Source: Listeria farberi (GTDB lineage Bacteria; Bacillota; Bacilli; Lactobacillales; Listeriaceae). Taken from it: a stretch of DNA of 64,000 nt. This document shows positions 46,290 to 56,033 of this stretch, piece by piece (within the stretch, counting starts at the first letter, position 1; every line of letters begins with the position of its first letter). The DNA lies in contig NZ_JAARZJ010000005.1 of NCBI RefSeq assembly GCF_014229245.1, positions 119,054-183,053 on the forward strand, in the 5' to 3' direction. Made by a program: the position numbers and the translations under genes. Below the pieces are notes generated by a model, which was given only the letters and a program-made list of their open reading frames with translations, was not told the origin of the DNA and did no database searches.

Positions 46290-48812
46290 GTGGAATTTGA
46301 TGCGACCAAAGCTGTCCAGCAAAAAGAACCTTTGAAAAATAGAGCTGCTAGGAAGCGGTATCAACGTTTAGATAAGAAAATGGTTATACAGGGAAAAACA
46401 GAAGAAGGTTATATCAAAATTCAATATGGAAGTAAAATAAGTTTCATGGATATTGTAACGGTGAAAAAATACGATATTGATTTAATCGATGATGAAGAAT
46501 TTTATCGTACAACGGATGCTTACTGGGATTTTATGAAAAACTATCCATATCCGATCAAAGAAGTATTTTTGAATTTTAATGAGGATAACCAAATGCAACA
46601 AGCGTATTTTACAGATAAAATTAAAAAAAGTAAGAATGCCAGGCAAACGGAACTTCTCGAAGTGGAGCTGGATAAGCTGCAGTACATTGAAAGAACCTTA
46701 CGAAGAAACGATGTGTATATGTACGTCTATGCCCCTACAGTCCAAGAACTAGAGAATCGAAAAGAAATCCTGCGAACCAAATTTAGCGATACCTTAATGC
46801 AGGATGATATTGATTTTAATACAAAAACAAGAATCATCGCTACAGTGGTGAATGGAGAAGCACCAAGAAAAGAGATTTTTGATGAAATCTCTTTTCTGGA
46901 GGCGATTCAACCGCAAGGGAATATAAGCTTCAAAGATGAGTTTCATATTCGCATGGGTCATTCCTATCAAACGTGTTTACATGTTTTTGGTTATCCAAGT
47001 ATTTATCTAGACAACTGGATGAAAGATGTGATAAATCATGATGAATTATTGGCTAAATCTGGAGAAAAGGAAAGTGTGCTATCTCTCATCGACACAATTG
47101 TGACAGTGGATTATATGACCGAAAAAGAAGCTGATTTTGGGGACATGTTGAAAGGAACCGTTGGAGAATACACTTCGCAATATAATCGAGCGATAGATAT
47201 CACAGAAAAAGATAATCTCCAGGAGGAAATAACTGCAGCGCGAGAGTTAGCTTATAAGGTAAATAACGCTGGAGAACAAATTAAAATGTGTCATATACGC
47301 ATCTATGTTTCTGCTGCTACAAAAATGGATTTAGAAAAGCATACAGATAATATTCGGAGGAAATTGTCGAATAAAGGCTATCAAAGTGCCGTATATTTGG
47401 AAGAAAACTTAGAAGAATGGCAAAGCCTTTTCCTTGGTTACGATTTACAAAAAGCGCTGCCTAGTTTTCATCCAGGAAATGAGATTCCGGCAGAAGCAAT
47501 GGGACTTGGTTTTGCGCATGATCAGACGTTTTTAAAAGATCCTACAGGAAATTACTTCGGTTTTACACGAACGGGAGGAACGGTTTATTGGGATCTTTTT
47601 CATAAGAGTGAAAAACGCTTGGCCTACAATTTATTTATTGCTGGTGATATGGGAGCTGGGAAGTCCACTGCGCTCAAAAAATTGGTAAAAAGTAATGGGA
47701 TAAAAGGAAACTTTATTCGAGGGTTTGATAAAGCTGGGGAGTTTACGCAGGTGGTTGCAGATATCGGTGGACATAGTATTAAATTAAATGGAGAAGATGG
47801 ACGACTTAATTTGTTCCAGGTTTATCCAAATGTTTCAAAGAAAGACGCCAATGGTCGTTTTATTGTCGATGAAGAGCAGTCTTTTTCGCAACACGTAAAA
47901 AATCTTGGTATGGTCTATCAGTTGAAAAACGGTTTAGTCGATGCTGGAGATTTAGACGATATCACTGCATTAGCCTATGACTTCTATCGAGATATTGGTT
48001 TATGGGGTAGTGGGCAAACAAGCATTACTGATTTGCCTGAAAATGCGTACCCAATTTTAGAAGATTGGGTTCAATACATCGATAAAAAGATGGCCGAAGA
48101 GCAGGATACAGAAACCAAAAAAACGTATAGAAGAATTTATAAAGCTTTTAAAGCCATGCTGACAAATTATGGAAAAATGTTTAACGGTCATACCACTATT
48201 CCTGATTTTTCGAAACAACCAATTTTGTTCTATGAAACTGGTGGCATGGAAACATTCGATGATTATGTATTCGATATTCAAATTTATCTCGCTACTACCC
48301 AAATATGGGCTACCATGACGACACTTGGTCGACAAGAACAAAACGCCTATACAGCAAGAGAAAAACATTGGTTTGATTACACGAGATTCTTAGTAGTAAT
48401 GGATGAGTGTCACAATTACTTAAACATTGAAAAAGCTTATACAGCCAAATTTTTTGTCACCATGTTATCGGAAGCCCGTAAATTTTTTGCTGGTATTGTT
48501 TTTGCTACACAACGTTTAGAGAGAATGTTTCCAAAAGCAGATAATGTGCAGTCAAAAGAAATGGTATTAGCTTCTAATCAGTTGAACCAAATCGTTGGGT
48601 TATGTCCATATAAAATGATTTTTAAAACCGATATCGCTTCGATGGACAGGGTCAAAGCTGTATTCAAAACGCAGCTAACAGAAAGTGAATATGAACTCAT
48701 CCCAAGATTTCAAACAGGGGACTGTATATTAAGTATGGCTGGAGATCAAAACTTAACCATGCACGTAGAAATTACGGAAGAAGAGAACCTACAGTTCGCT
48801 GGTGGTGCCTAA
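46290..48812 (+). CDS. VirB4-type conjugation ATPase
   Basis: 840 residues, GTG start with GAGGAGG. N-terminal VirB4 domain (~60-420), then the ATPase with Walker A AGDMGAGKSTALKK (~450) and Walker B VVMDECHNYL (~705). Powers assembly and substrate transfer of the T4SS. Full length and intact. Confidence 0.94.
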   Translation: MEFDATKAVQQKEPLKNRAARKRYQRLDKKMVIQGKTEEGYIKIQYGSKISFMDIVTVKKYDIDLIDDEEFYRTTDAYWDFMKNYPYPIKEVFLNFNEDNQMQQAYFTDKIKKSKNARQTELLEVELDKLQYIERTLRRNDVYMYVYAPTVQELENRKEILRTKFSDTLMQDDIDFNTKTRIIATVVNGEAPRKEIFDEISFLEAIQPQGNISFKDEFHIRMGHSYQTCLHVFGYPSIYLDNWMKDVINHDELLAKSGEKESVLSLIDTIVTVDYMTEKEADFGDMLKGTVGEYTSQYNRAIDITEKDNLQEEITAARELAYKVNNAGEQIKMCHIRIYVSAATKMDLEKHTDNIRRKLSNKGYQSAVYLEENLEEWQSLFLGYDLQKALPSFHPGNEIPAEAMGLGFAHDQTFLKDPTGNYFGFTRTGGTVYWDLFHKSEKRLAYNLFIAGDMGAGKSTALKKLVKSNGIKGNFIRGFDKAGEFTQVVADIGGHSIKLNGEDGRLNLFQVYPNVSKKDANGRFIVDEEQSFSQHVKNLGMVYQLKNGLVDAGDLDDITALAYDFYRDIGLWGSGQTSITDLPENAYPILEDWVQYIDKKMAEEQDTETKKTYRRIYKAFKAMLTNYGKMFNGHTTIPDFSKQPILFYETGGMETFDDYVFDIQIYLATTQIWATMTTLGRQEQNAYTAREKHWFDYTRFLVVMDECHNYLNIEKAYTAKFFVTMLSEARKFFAGIVFATQRLERMFPKADNVQSKEMVLASNQLNQIVGLCPYKMIFKTDIASMDRVKAVFKTQLTESEYELIPRFQTGDCILSMAGDQNLTMHVEITEEENLQFAGGA

Positions 48813-48830
48813 GCCTAAGGAGGAAAAAAG

Positions 48831-49445
48831 ATGAAAGAAGGAAAAAGAACCTATACGCCGAAAGAAAAAGGCGTTTTTGCATGTATCATCATACTGCTCG
48901 TTTGTATGGGTTTCTATGTGTATAAAACTTATTTATACACGACTCCAGAACCCGAAAAGACAAACAGTCCACTCATTATAGATAAGAAAAAGAACCAGGC
49001 TACTTCTGAAAAAGGAACTGGTGTGGATGACACAAAAGTGGCGGATGAAGACAAGCAACAGGATACTGCCGAACAAGTTTTTGCGAGGTTTTTAGAGCGT
49101 TATCCTACATTTGATGCGAACAAACCAACAGAACATATTGAAAAAGTAAAAGATATGTTAGAACCAGGTTTTTATCAAACGCTCTTAAGCGAGCAGAAAA
49201 ACATGACAACTGTTCCTCAATACCAAACAACGGTTGTAGAGTCCATTAAAAACATGAGCAGTAAGGCAGCTGAAAACGATTCCGTTTACTGGAAAGCAGA
49301 GATAACAACCATCAATAAAGACAAGGCTGGAAAAGCACTATCGACCATTAAAACGCAATATGTGGCTACCATGAAACAAGTAAATAACAAGTGGCAAATT
49401 ATTGATTTAATGCAACAAGGTCAAGGTGCGAAATTACATGAGTAG
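48831..49445 (+). CDS. VirB8/TcpC-like conjugation protein
   Basis: 204 residues: short cytoplasmic tail, one transmembrane helix (~14-34), a charged linker, then an NTF2-like outside domain (~80-200) rich in strand pattern ([32 protein letters not shown]). This is the shape of VirB8 or TcpC single-domain proteins, which scaffold the T4SS. No motif is decisive. Overlaps the next gene by 8 bases. Confidence 0.7.
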   Translation: MKEGKRTYTPKEKGVFACIIILLVCMGFYVYKTYLYTTPEPEKTNSPLIIDKKKNQATSEKGTGVDDTKVADEDKQQDTAEQVFARFLERYPTFDANKPTEHIEKVKDMLEPGFYQTLLSEQKNMTTVPQYQTTVVESIKNMSSKAAENDSVYWKAEITTINKDKAGKALSTIKTQYVATMKQVNNKWQIIDLMQQGQGAKLHE

Positions 49446-50523
49446 CATGGATAAAGGAAAGAAAGCCATACGCTGGCTTTCTTTTTGTTTGCGCCATTCT
49501 TGGGTAGCTCTTTTTTTATTAGCAGCGTTCATGTGCTTAGCAATTTTGTTAGCTATTAATGGTGGAGAATCATCAGAACCAGAAGTTACAGAAGTGCCAT
49601 CAGCATTAAATATTTCTCCAGCTGTAGAAGCCTATCGCTCGGTTGTAGAGAAGGAATGTATCGCTAATGATATACCGGAATGTGTTGATATTATTCTTGC
49701 CATGATTATGCAAGAGTCTGGTGGCTCTGTTCCTGATATCATGCAAAGTAGTGAATCAAAAGGATTGCCACCAAATACTATCACAGACCCCACAGAGTCT
49801 ATTAAAGTGGGCGTTGCTTACTTTAGTAAGGGGTATAAAAAAGCGAAAAAAGAAGCAAAAATAAATCCGAAAGAAACGGCTATTCAAGGCTACAATTTTG
49901 GTAGTGGATTTATTGGTTGGTCCATCAAAAATGGTGGTGGCTGGACAGCTGATAGGGCAGTTGAATTTGCTCGGATAAAAAGTAAAGGGCAGAAGCGAAG
50001 TGGTGGAGTTAGAGATGGCCAATATGCTTATGGAGATCAATTATATGTTCAACATGTCATGGCCTATTTACAAGCGAATGTCGGCGACAATGGAGGTACT
50101 GGTTCGACAAAAGGTGGAACTAAAGAAGTAGAAAAAGCAATCTCTACAGGTTCTACTATTGTAGGGAAATCACCCTATGTATGGGGTGGAGGAAGAAACG
50201 CTGCGGACATCAAGGTAAGAAAATTTGATTGTTCTTCTTTTGTCCGTTGGTGTTATTCAGAAGCCGGAATTGACCTTGGACCTATCGGTTCTACTACTAC
50301 CGATACGCTAGTGAAAAAAGGAAAAGCTGTTTCGAAAAAAGATATGAAACGAGGCGATTTAGTTTTCTTTGATACGTATAAAGTAAATGGTCATGTAGGG
50401 ATCTATTTAGGTGATGGTAAATTCATCAATGATAATTCGTCTAAAGGTGTTTGGGTGGATGAAATGAACAATTCCTATTGGAGTACAACCTTTAAAGGCG
50501 TGGTAAGAAGAGTAACCAATTAG
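49438..50523 (+). CDS. Bifunctional muramidase / NlpC-P60 endopeptidase (CwlT-like)
   Basis: 361 residues. ATG 49438; the upstream ATG at 49426 is in the previous gene. A transmembrane helix (~26-45), a lysozyme-like muramidase domain (~60-210, catalytic Glu in IMQESGG), then an NlpC/P60 domain (~230-361) with Cys in [10 protein letters not shown] and His in [10 protein letters not shown]. Opens a passage in the wall for the transfer channel, as CwlT of ICEBs1/Tn916. Confidence 0.93.
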   Translation: MSSMDKGKKAIRWLSFCLRHSWVALFLLAAFMCLAILLAINGGESSEPEVTEVPSALNISPAVEAYRSVVEKECIANDIPECVDIILAMIMQESGGSVPDIMQSSESKGLPPNTITDPTESIKVGVAYFSKGYKKAKKEAKINPKETAIQGYNFGSGFIGWSIKNGGGWTADRAVEFARIKSKGQKRSGGVRDGQYAYGDQLYVQHVMAYLQANVGDNGGTGSTKGGTKEVEKAISTGSTIVGKSPYVWGGGRNAADIKVRKFDCSSFVRWCYSEAGIDLGPIGSTTTDTLVKKGKAVSKKDMKRGDLVFFDTYKVNGHVGIYLGDGKFINDNSSKGVWVDEMNNSYWSTTFKGVVRRVTN

Positions 50524-50542
50524 TAAGAAAGGAGTCTATAAA

Positions 50543-51358
50543 ATGTGGAAAGCAATCACAAGAAAACTTTCTTTAAAGCGAACCAAATATCAATTTTATG
50601 CTGGTGCAATGGTATCTATTTTTTTATTTTTCATCGTATCAGCTTTTGTTTTTCCGGATTATACTAGCGTGAAACATTCTACTGTTGGGACCAGTTTAGA
50701 TTTAACCCATCGGCAAGTAACGATCATCGATGAAGTTTATTATGAGGACAAAAATTTGGTAGAAATGAATTTTTATGCGACCATTCCGGATGCAGCGACA
50801 GCAAAAAATTTAACGATAGAAGTTACCGATAGTAGCAACAGCAAGAAGAAATTACCTGTTACAACGGAAAAAATAAATGAAACTTTTTACGTGGTATTTG
50901 TAGAAAGTTTACCCAAAAAATGGAAAAGCATTAAGGTACTAGTAACCGAAGAAGGTGCAAGTTCCACTGACAAAGATATGATAGAACCTTTTTATGTTGC
51001 GAATGAAAAAGTGCCGCATGAAGATACGTTCAAAGCTAAATCAGTTACCTACTATGAAGCAAAACAAATCAATATATTTATTAGTCAATCGGAAAAAACG
51101 CTTGCCAAAAACAAGAAGGAGATAAAGAAATTAAAAGAATCCAACGTGAAAATCTTAGAAGTTAATCGGGATATTCAAGCGAATCTTTCTTATCAAACAG
51201 AGAAACAAAAACAAGAAATGAAAAGCGAAATACAGGCAAATGAACAAAAAATTGTTACGCAAAAAGAGAACATTGAAAAACTGGAAAAAGAGAACAACGA
51301 GTTGGATTTAGCTATTGAAAAGGCGAAAAAACAGAAAGATTTACTCGAATGGTTATAA
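50543..51358 (+). CDS. Membrane-anchored protein with coiled-coil tail
   Basis: 271 residues, not recognised. One transmembrane helix (~20-40), a beta-rich outer domain (~45-165; TSLDLTHRQVTIIDEVYYED), and a long coiled coil (~170-271). Preceded by AAAGGAG. Last gene before the noncoding oriT candidate; likely part of the transfer apparatus or wall-spanning spacer. Confidence 0.6.
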   Translation: MWKAITRKLSLKRTKYQFYAGAMVSIFLFFIVSAFVFPDYTSVKHSTVGTSLDLTHRQVTIIDEVYYEDKNLVEMNFYATIPDAATAKNLTIEVTDSSNSKKKLPVTTEKINETFYVVFVESLPKKWKSIKVLVTEEGASSTDKDMIEPFYVANEKVPHEDTFKAKSVTYYEAKQINIFISQSEKTLAKNKKEIKKLKESNVKILEVNRDIQANLSYQTEKQKQEMKSEIQANEQKIVTQKENIEKLEKENNELDLAIEKAKKQKDLLEWL

Positions 51359-51690
51359 CGGATTTTAGTTGCAAAACCAAAGAATAAACAACTAAACAGT
51401 AAAAAAGTAATAAAACCACTAAAAATAGTGGTAAAAAATAGTTTGAAAAGAGGAGAATTAAGGCGTTTTGCCTTTCGTTCTAATACCACCTAAAAACAAG
51501 TCGCACTGCGACTTTATCCCGTAGGTGATACCAGTTTTCCCTTATGCTCTTTTCCTTTTCCCCCCTTTATCCGTTCCGGCTAAAGAGGGCGATATTTTGC
51601 TTCGCAAAATTATCGTTCGAAAAGGCAACAAACGTCTTTGCTGCATGCAATTAAATTTGTGGTTTACTGAAAGGATGGTGTGTTCTAATT
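51359..51690. other. Probable origin of transfer (oriT)
   Basis: 332 gene-free bases directly upstream of the relaxosome genes, with a dense set of inverted repeats: ACCACT / AGTGGT (51415-51432), AAGGC / GCCTT (51460-51474), AAGTCGCA-C-TGCGACTT (51498-51514), and CGATATTTTGC / GCAAAATTATCG (51590-51615). An outer pair TACCACCT / AGGTGATA (51484-51530, one mismatch) encloses the third repeat. Position before a DNA-binding protein and a relaxase is the standard place for oriT. The nick site cannot be fixed. Confidence 0.65.
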
Positions 51691-51936
51691 ATGAAAGATT
51701 TCCATTTGCGAAAAGTGCCCGATACTACTTTTGCTTTTCTAAAAGATCGAGCAGACGAAGCAAACATATCAATCAATAAATATATCATCGCTGTGTTGAA
51801 TCAACATGCCGTTTTACCAGAAATTCAAGCAGTGGAAAGTAAATTTTCTGAGCTTGTCCAAGCGACTATCGAAGTGGTAGATTCTAATAATCAGCTTTTT
51901 AAACAGGTAGTTCAAGTACTGGAAGGAGGAGATTAA
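51691..51936 (+). CDS. Small DNA-binding relaxosome accessory protein (MobC/RHH-like)
   Basis: 81 residues. N-terminal strand-helix-helix pattern (FHLRKVPDTTFAFLKDRAD, then ISINKYIIAVLNQH) fits a ribbon-helix-helix fold, followed by a coiled helix. Such proteins bind oriT and help the relaxase. Two bases before the next gene. Ribosome site AAGGATGG rather far (14 bases). Confidence 0.7.
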   Translation: MKDFHLRKVPDTTFAFLKDRADEANISINKYIIAVLNQHAVLPEIQAVESKFSELVQATIEVVDSNNQLFKQVVQVLEGGD

Positions 51937-51938
51937 AA

Positions 51939-52385
51939 ATGGTTCAAAAGCACATCAATTTTCGAGAGAAAACAAAAACATTGTATGGAACGGTTTATTT
52001 GGAAAAACAAATGGAACGATTTCAGTTAAAAGCTTCGCAGACTATTGAAAAAGTATTTGAAGAACATGCTAAGTTGCTAGAAGAAAAAGAGAATACATTC
52101 ATGAATGAACGGATGAAAAAAGATATCGGTTTAATCCGATTACGGACAGGTTATGCAGATAAAAATACGCAAATATTGATTGAACTAGTCAACACGTTGA
52201 TTTTTCATTTAGGTGTACCACATGCCGTCTTAACAATGGTCCAATCAACTACTCCTTTAGTAGAAGCAAAACAGAAAGTAGAGGACATGATTAAAGCGAA
52301 TATGGAGAAAAAAGCTGGGAAAACAAAACAGGATGAACAGACGAAAGAATATGCTGAAAATGGAAAGGATGGAACTTCTGATTGA
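51939..52385 (+). CDS. Hypothetical relaxosome-associated protein
   Basis: 148 residues, all helix, with GGAGGA ribosome site. Unrecognised; has KDIGLIRLRTGYADKNTQIL in the centre and a Lys/Glu-rich tail. Overlaps the relaxase start by 4 bases, so strict coupling suggests a partner of the relaxase. Confidence 0.6.
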   Translation: MVQKHINFREKTKTLYGTVYLEKQMERFQLKASQTIEKVFEEHAKLLEEKENTFMNERMKKDIGLIRLRTGYADKNTQILIELVNTLIFHLGVPHAVLTMVQSTTPLVEAKQKVEDMIKANMEKKAGKTKQDEQTKEYAENGKDGTSD

Positions 52386-53581
52386 GTCGACCAGGCATTG
52401 TCAACGTATCCAAATTTATTTCTTCTAGTAACCAAAAATTTGCGAAGTATGTGGATTATGTAGATCGAGAAAAAGCTATTCGGAATGAACATTTTTCTGA
52501 GTTCAATGCAAATAAATATGATGGATATCATCGCTATATGGAGAACCCGGAAAAGTCTTCCGGGTTATTTACAGCGAATAAAAATAATCTTAATAAAGAA
52601 GAACGTCAAAAGTTAAAAGAGTCATTCCAGCTAGCACAAAAAAATGATTCGATCATGTGGCAAGATGTGATCTCTTTTGATAATCAATTTTTAAAAGAAG
52701 GAGGGATTTATAATCCAGCAAATGGTTATTTAGATGAAGTGGCATTAAAAGCATCTATACGCAAAGGAATGCTTGCGACTTTACGTAATGAAAATATGGA
52801 AGCTTCAGCAGTTTGGACAGCATCCATTCATTACAATACGGATAATATTCATGTTCATATTGCTATCGTAGAGCCACACCCCACACGTGAATACGGTACA
52901 TTCAAAAATAAAAAGACTGGCGAAATTTACAAAGCAAGAAGAGGTTTAAGAAAACGGAATTCACTAGATTTAATGAAATCGAAAGTAGCCAATCATTTAA
53001 TGGATCGTGACAAAGAACTGATAAAAGTGACGGAACTTGTGAATCAACGAATGTTGCCAACGGAAGAACGATTGAATGAATTTCTAACGCTTCCTATGCA
53101 ACAATTAATGAAAAGCATTTACCAGGAACTTCCAGAAGATATGCGCAAGTGGAAGTACAATATGAATGCTTTAGATGCTATTCGTCCAAAAATTGATGTA
53201 TTAACAAATATGTATGTTAATCAGTATCACCCGGAAGATCGTCATGAATTAAATGAAGCACTGAATGATCAAAAAGAGTTTTTCAAACGAATGTATGGAG
53301 AAGGAACGAAAGAAGCTAATCGGTTTGAAGATTATAAAACAAATAAGGAGCAAGAGTTTTACGCCAAGATGGGAAATGCTTTCTTAAATGAATGTAAAAA
53401 CATCCGGATAAATGAAAAACATGCTTTTCATCAGAAGTTTGGTGAAAACAAAAATTTCTATTCAACTGGTCTATCAAGAAGAACTTTAAAAAAACTTAGA
53501 GATAGTCTGCAACATGATTATCGCAGTATGAAAAATCAACGAAAATATCAAGAACTACAGGATGAAATGGAGCGAAAATAA
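52382..53581 (+). CDS. MobP2-type relaxase
   Basis: 399 residues, TTG start. N-terminal relaxase domain with Tyr-rich KYVDYVDREKA, a second Tyr stretch, and the metal-binding His pair NIHVHIAIVEPH. C-terminal helical domain of ~200 residues. Cuts oriT and pilots the strand through the VirD4/T4SS channel. The MobP2 class is recalled from the VDYVDR and NIHVHIA motifs; class not verified. Confidence 0.82.
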   Translation: MSRPGIVNVSKFISSSNQKFAKYVDYVDREKAIRNEHFSEFNANKYDGYHRYMENPEKSSGLFTANKNNLNKEERQKLKESFQLAQKNDSIMWQDVISFDNQFLKEGGIYNPANGYLDEVALKASIRKGMLATLRNENMEASAVWTASIHYNTDNIHVHIAIVEPHPTREYGTFKNKKTGEIYKARRGLRKRNSLDLMKSKVANHLMDRDKELIKVTELVNQRMLPTEERLNEFLTLPMQQLMKSIYQELPEDMRKWKYNMNALDAIRPKIDVLTNMYVNQYHPEDRHELNEALNDQKEFFKRMYGEGTKEANRFEDYKTNKEQEFYAKMGNAFLNECKNIRINEKHAFHQKFGENKNFYSTGLSRRTLKKLRDSLQHDYRSMKNQRKYQELQDEMERK

Positions 53582-54369
53582 TGAATATGATTTGGTTGCA
53601 AGGACTATTATGGATGGTCTTTTTATTTTGCTTATTTTGCTTAAGAAGATGGCATAAAAATAAAGCAAATGTTACGCATAAATATAAAGCACTTATTTTT
53701 TGTGTGACAATTTATGGTTTATATCGAACAAGTTTTACCTTTTATGAAGCTGTAATTTCTCAACAAACGGGGATATGGATTCCTTGTTTAGGCATCTTAG
53801 TTTGTTTGAATTTTCTTTTATACGTACAAATAGTACGTCTGCTAACGCCTAAAAGAATGCAAATAATCACTACTATTTTTTCACCGCAAGATAACGATAT
53901 GGGCTTCACTATTCTTTTTCAATCTATCTATTTGGCAATAGGGTTGTTCATCTGGATTCAAGGGATAGAAAAAGTGATTAATTATTATCAATTAGATACT
54001 GTATCTTTTACGGTACAAGAATTATGGGGATTCGTTTACGCGTCTTTATATGCTCTATTTCCAGTAGTCATTTGTACACTAATTATTTATCAGATAAACC
54101 ACATAAAATTGCATGTAGTAAATATATTATCTCTGTTTATTCTCGTATTCATTTTTTCTCTAAGTGCCCCTGGCTGGCTTCTTATCGTTCAAGAAAAACC
54201 TATTTTGATTTTTGGTATGATAGTCGGGTTTCAAGAATGGTTAATTTATCTACTAGTAAAGATAAAAATTCAAAAAGAAATGCGTTATTTTGATGTGGAA
54301 ACGACAGTAGATCCAACCACCATTAGAGTTGGTTCTAACGAAAAAAACGTTAAAATAGGAGGTAGCTAA
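53581..54369 (+). CDS. Polytopic membrane protein
   Basis: 262 residues with about seven hydrophobic helices; starts at the last base of the relaxase stop (TAATG). Unrecognised. Ends with a short cytoplasmic tail (FDVETTVDPTTIRVG). Coupling to relaxase and the next gene suggests a role in transfer or establishment. Confidence 0.6.
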   Translation: MNMIWLQGLLWMVFLFCLFCLRRWHKNKANVTHKYKALIFCVTIYGLYRTSFTFYEAVISQQTGIWIPCLGILVCLNFLLYVQIVRLLTPKRMQIITTIFSPQDNDMGFTILFQSIYLAIGLFIWIQGIEKVINYYQLDTVSFTVQELWGFVYASLYALFPVVICTLIIYQINHIKLHVVNILSLFILVFIFSLSAPGWLLIVQEKPILIFGMIVGFQEWLIYLLVKIKIQKEMRYFDVETTVDPTTIRVGSNEKNVKIGGS

Positions 54370-54744
54370 ATGGATGAAATAAAGCAAAATTTTAAAGAAA
54401 AAATAGTAAAGGCGAAAAATGTTGATATTGTTTCTTTTTGTGAGGCTGTAGGATATGACTTGCAACAAGAGAAGGGAAACGGAACGCAATTTCGTGGAGT
54501 GGATCACGGAAGTTTAGTAGTCTTTCGAGAAACAAACACGTTTTGTTGGTTTAAAGAAGAAAACTCTGGTGATGCAATTGATTTTGTAAAACTATTCTTT
54601 GATAAGTCTACGAATGAAGCAGTGAATCTCTTGTTGGAAACGGCAAGTAACGGAGAATTTAAAGAAGAAAAAGAATTCAAAAAAGCTCCAAGAGAACCGT
54701 TTAGATATATATATAACCATGATAAATCATCGGAACAAGTATAG
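54370..54744 (+). CDS. N-terminal part of a DUF3991/TOPRIM primase-like protein, cut by TAG
   Basis: 124 residues before an in-frame amber stop (54742-54744). The sequence resembles the CHC2-like front of ICE primases without the Cys ligands (VDIVSFCEAVGYDLQ, then GSLVVFRETNTFCWF and SGDAIDFVKLF). Reading through the TAG joins exactly to SYLIDERRIHPT, which is the start of the DUF3991 domain, with no shift of frame. So this and the next entry were one 549-codon gene. GGAGG ribosome site. Confidence 0.75.
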   Translation: MDEIKQNFKEKIVKAKNVDIVSFCEAVGYDLQQEKGNGTQFRGVDHGSLVVFRETNTFCWFKEENSGDAIDFVKLFFDKSTNEAVNLLLETASNGEFKEEKEFKKAPREPFRYIYNHDKSSEQV

Positions 54745-54750
54745 TCCTAT

Positions 54751-56019
54751 TTGATTGATGAACGAAGAATTCATCCCACCATTGTTAAAACATTAATTGA
54801 GAAAGGGCTTATTAGACAGTCCACCTACAAAGGTGAAACAGACTGTCTTTTTGTTTGGGGAAAAAGTGGAAAACGTGTCGGTGTTTCTGTACAAGGAATA
54901 GTTAGAAATGAAGAAAAGTATGGTTTTCGAGGAACAAAAAAACGGGTGGGCTTAAACTCAGAACAGGATTATGGATTTAATGTGTCTTTAGGACAACCGA
55001 AAAATTTATATTTTTTTGAAAGTCCGATAGATATGTTGAGTTATTGGTCATTGCATCCAGAGCTAACTGATTGTCGTTTAATCGCAATGACCGGCCTTCA
55101 AAAGAAAACCGTTTTAAATGTATTAAAACATACTTTGATGTCACGAACCACACAAGTCTATGATATTAATTTAGCCGTGGATAATGATCCGGCCGGTCAA
55201 AAATTTATAGATCAATTTAAGGATATGGGATATGAGTATGCAGAAGGAGGAGCTTTATCATTCAAGCCACTTATTCCGGATAACAATGCCATTCCTAAAC
55301 AAAACTATGAGGTCTATCAGCAAGTGGCGAAAGAGTTTCAAGTACCTTGGGAGTTATTAGCTTCTTGGCATAAGGCAGAAAGTAATTTTGATCCGGAAAA
55401 AGGTGCAGCAAACAGTATGAAAGTTCATACCTATTTTTCTGTACCAGGCAGCACAAAGTCAAAAGAAAAAGAGTTATTAAACTTAGAACCAACTGTTCGT
55501 CAATTAGCGCAAGATTTGGTTAGTGTGAGTGAAAATGGCAAATTCACACTCGAAAAATTAATAAAGGAAGACAGAGGAACCAATATACCAGCCTTTATTG
55601 ATAAAGTACGAAATATCTATAAAGAATATCATGAAGGAAAATTTGTTGTAAAAGAGGAAGTACTAAAGGATTGGAATGATTTGCAAAAGAAACACAATCC
55701 TGGACAAAACGTAACAAGAATTCCTAAATTGCCAAAAGTTGTCCAACGTGCGAGTGCGAACAATCAATTTTTCAAGAACGATAGACAACAAATGGTGAGT
55801 GTTACAAAAATAGAGGTTTCTCCGGATTCTACGAAAAAACAGTATCAAGCGATTATGAAGGACCGTGAGAAGGTGATTGGTCATTTTGAAGCGGATTCGA
55901 AAGAAGAAATGGACAAACTTATCAAAGTCTATGGATTCGAAGCAATGGATAAAGAGGACATACGAAAATACACTTCAGATGAAACGAAAAAAGAAAAAGA
56001 AGCTGTTATCAGTAGATAG
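54751..56019 (+). CDS. TOPRIM/DUF3991 primase-like protein, C-terminal part
   Basis: 422 residues from the first start after the TAG (a TTG with no ribosome site of its own). DUF3991 (IDERRIHPTIVKTLIEKGLI), then a TOPRIM domain: Glu in FFESPIDML, and DxD in AVDNDPAGQ. After ~190 comes an unusual stretch (YQQVAKEFQVPWELLASWHK, then AESNF) that looks like a lytic transglycosylase/lysozyme-like domain, then a charged C-terminal region with an Arg/Lys-rich repeat. Expected job: primer synthesis or processing of incoming strands. Production depends on readthrough or re-initiation. Confidence 0.75.
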   Translation: MIDERRIHPTIVKTLIEKGLIRQSTYKGETDCLFVWGKSGKRVGVSVQGIVRNEEKYGFRGTKKRVGLNSEQDYGFNVSLGQPKNLYFFESPIDMLSYWSLHPELTDCRLIAMTGLQKKTVLNVLKHTLMSRTTQVYDINLAVDNDPAGQKFIDQFKDMGYEYAEGGALSFKPLIPDNNAIPKQNYEVYQQVAKEFQVPWELLASWHKAESNFDPEKGAANSMKVHTYFSVPGSTKSKEKELLNLEPTVRQLAQDLVSVSENGKFTLEKLIKEDRGTNIPAFIDKVRNIYKEYHEGKFVVKEEVLKDWNDLQKKHNPGQNVTRIPKLPKVVQRASANNQFFKNDRQQMVSVTKIEVSPDSTKKQYQAIMKDREKVIGHFEADSKEEMDKLIKVYGFEAMDKEDIRKYTSDETKKEKEAVISR

Positions 56020-56033
56020 AAAGGAGTAGGACT

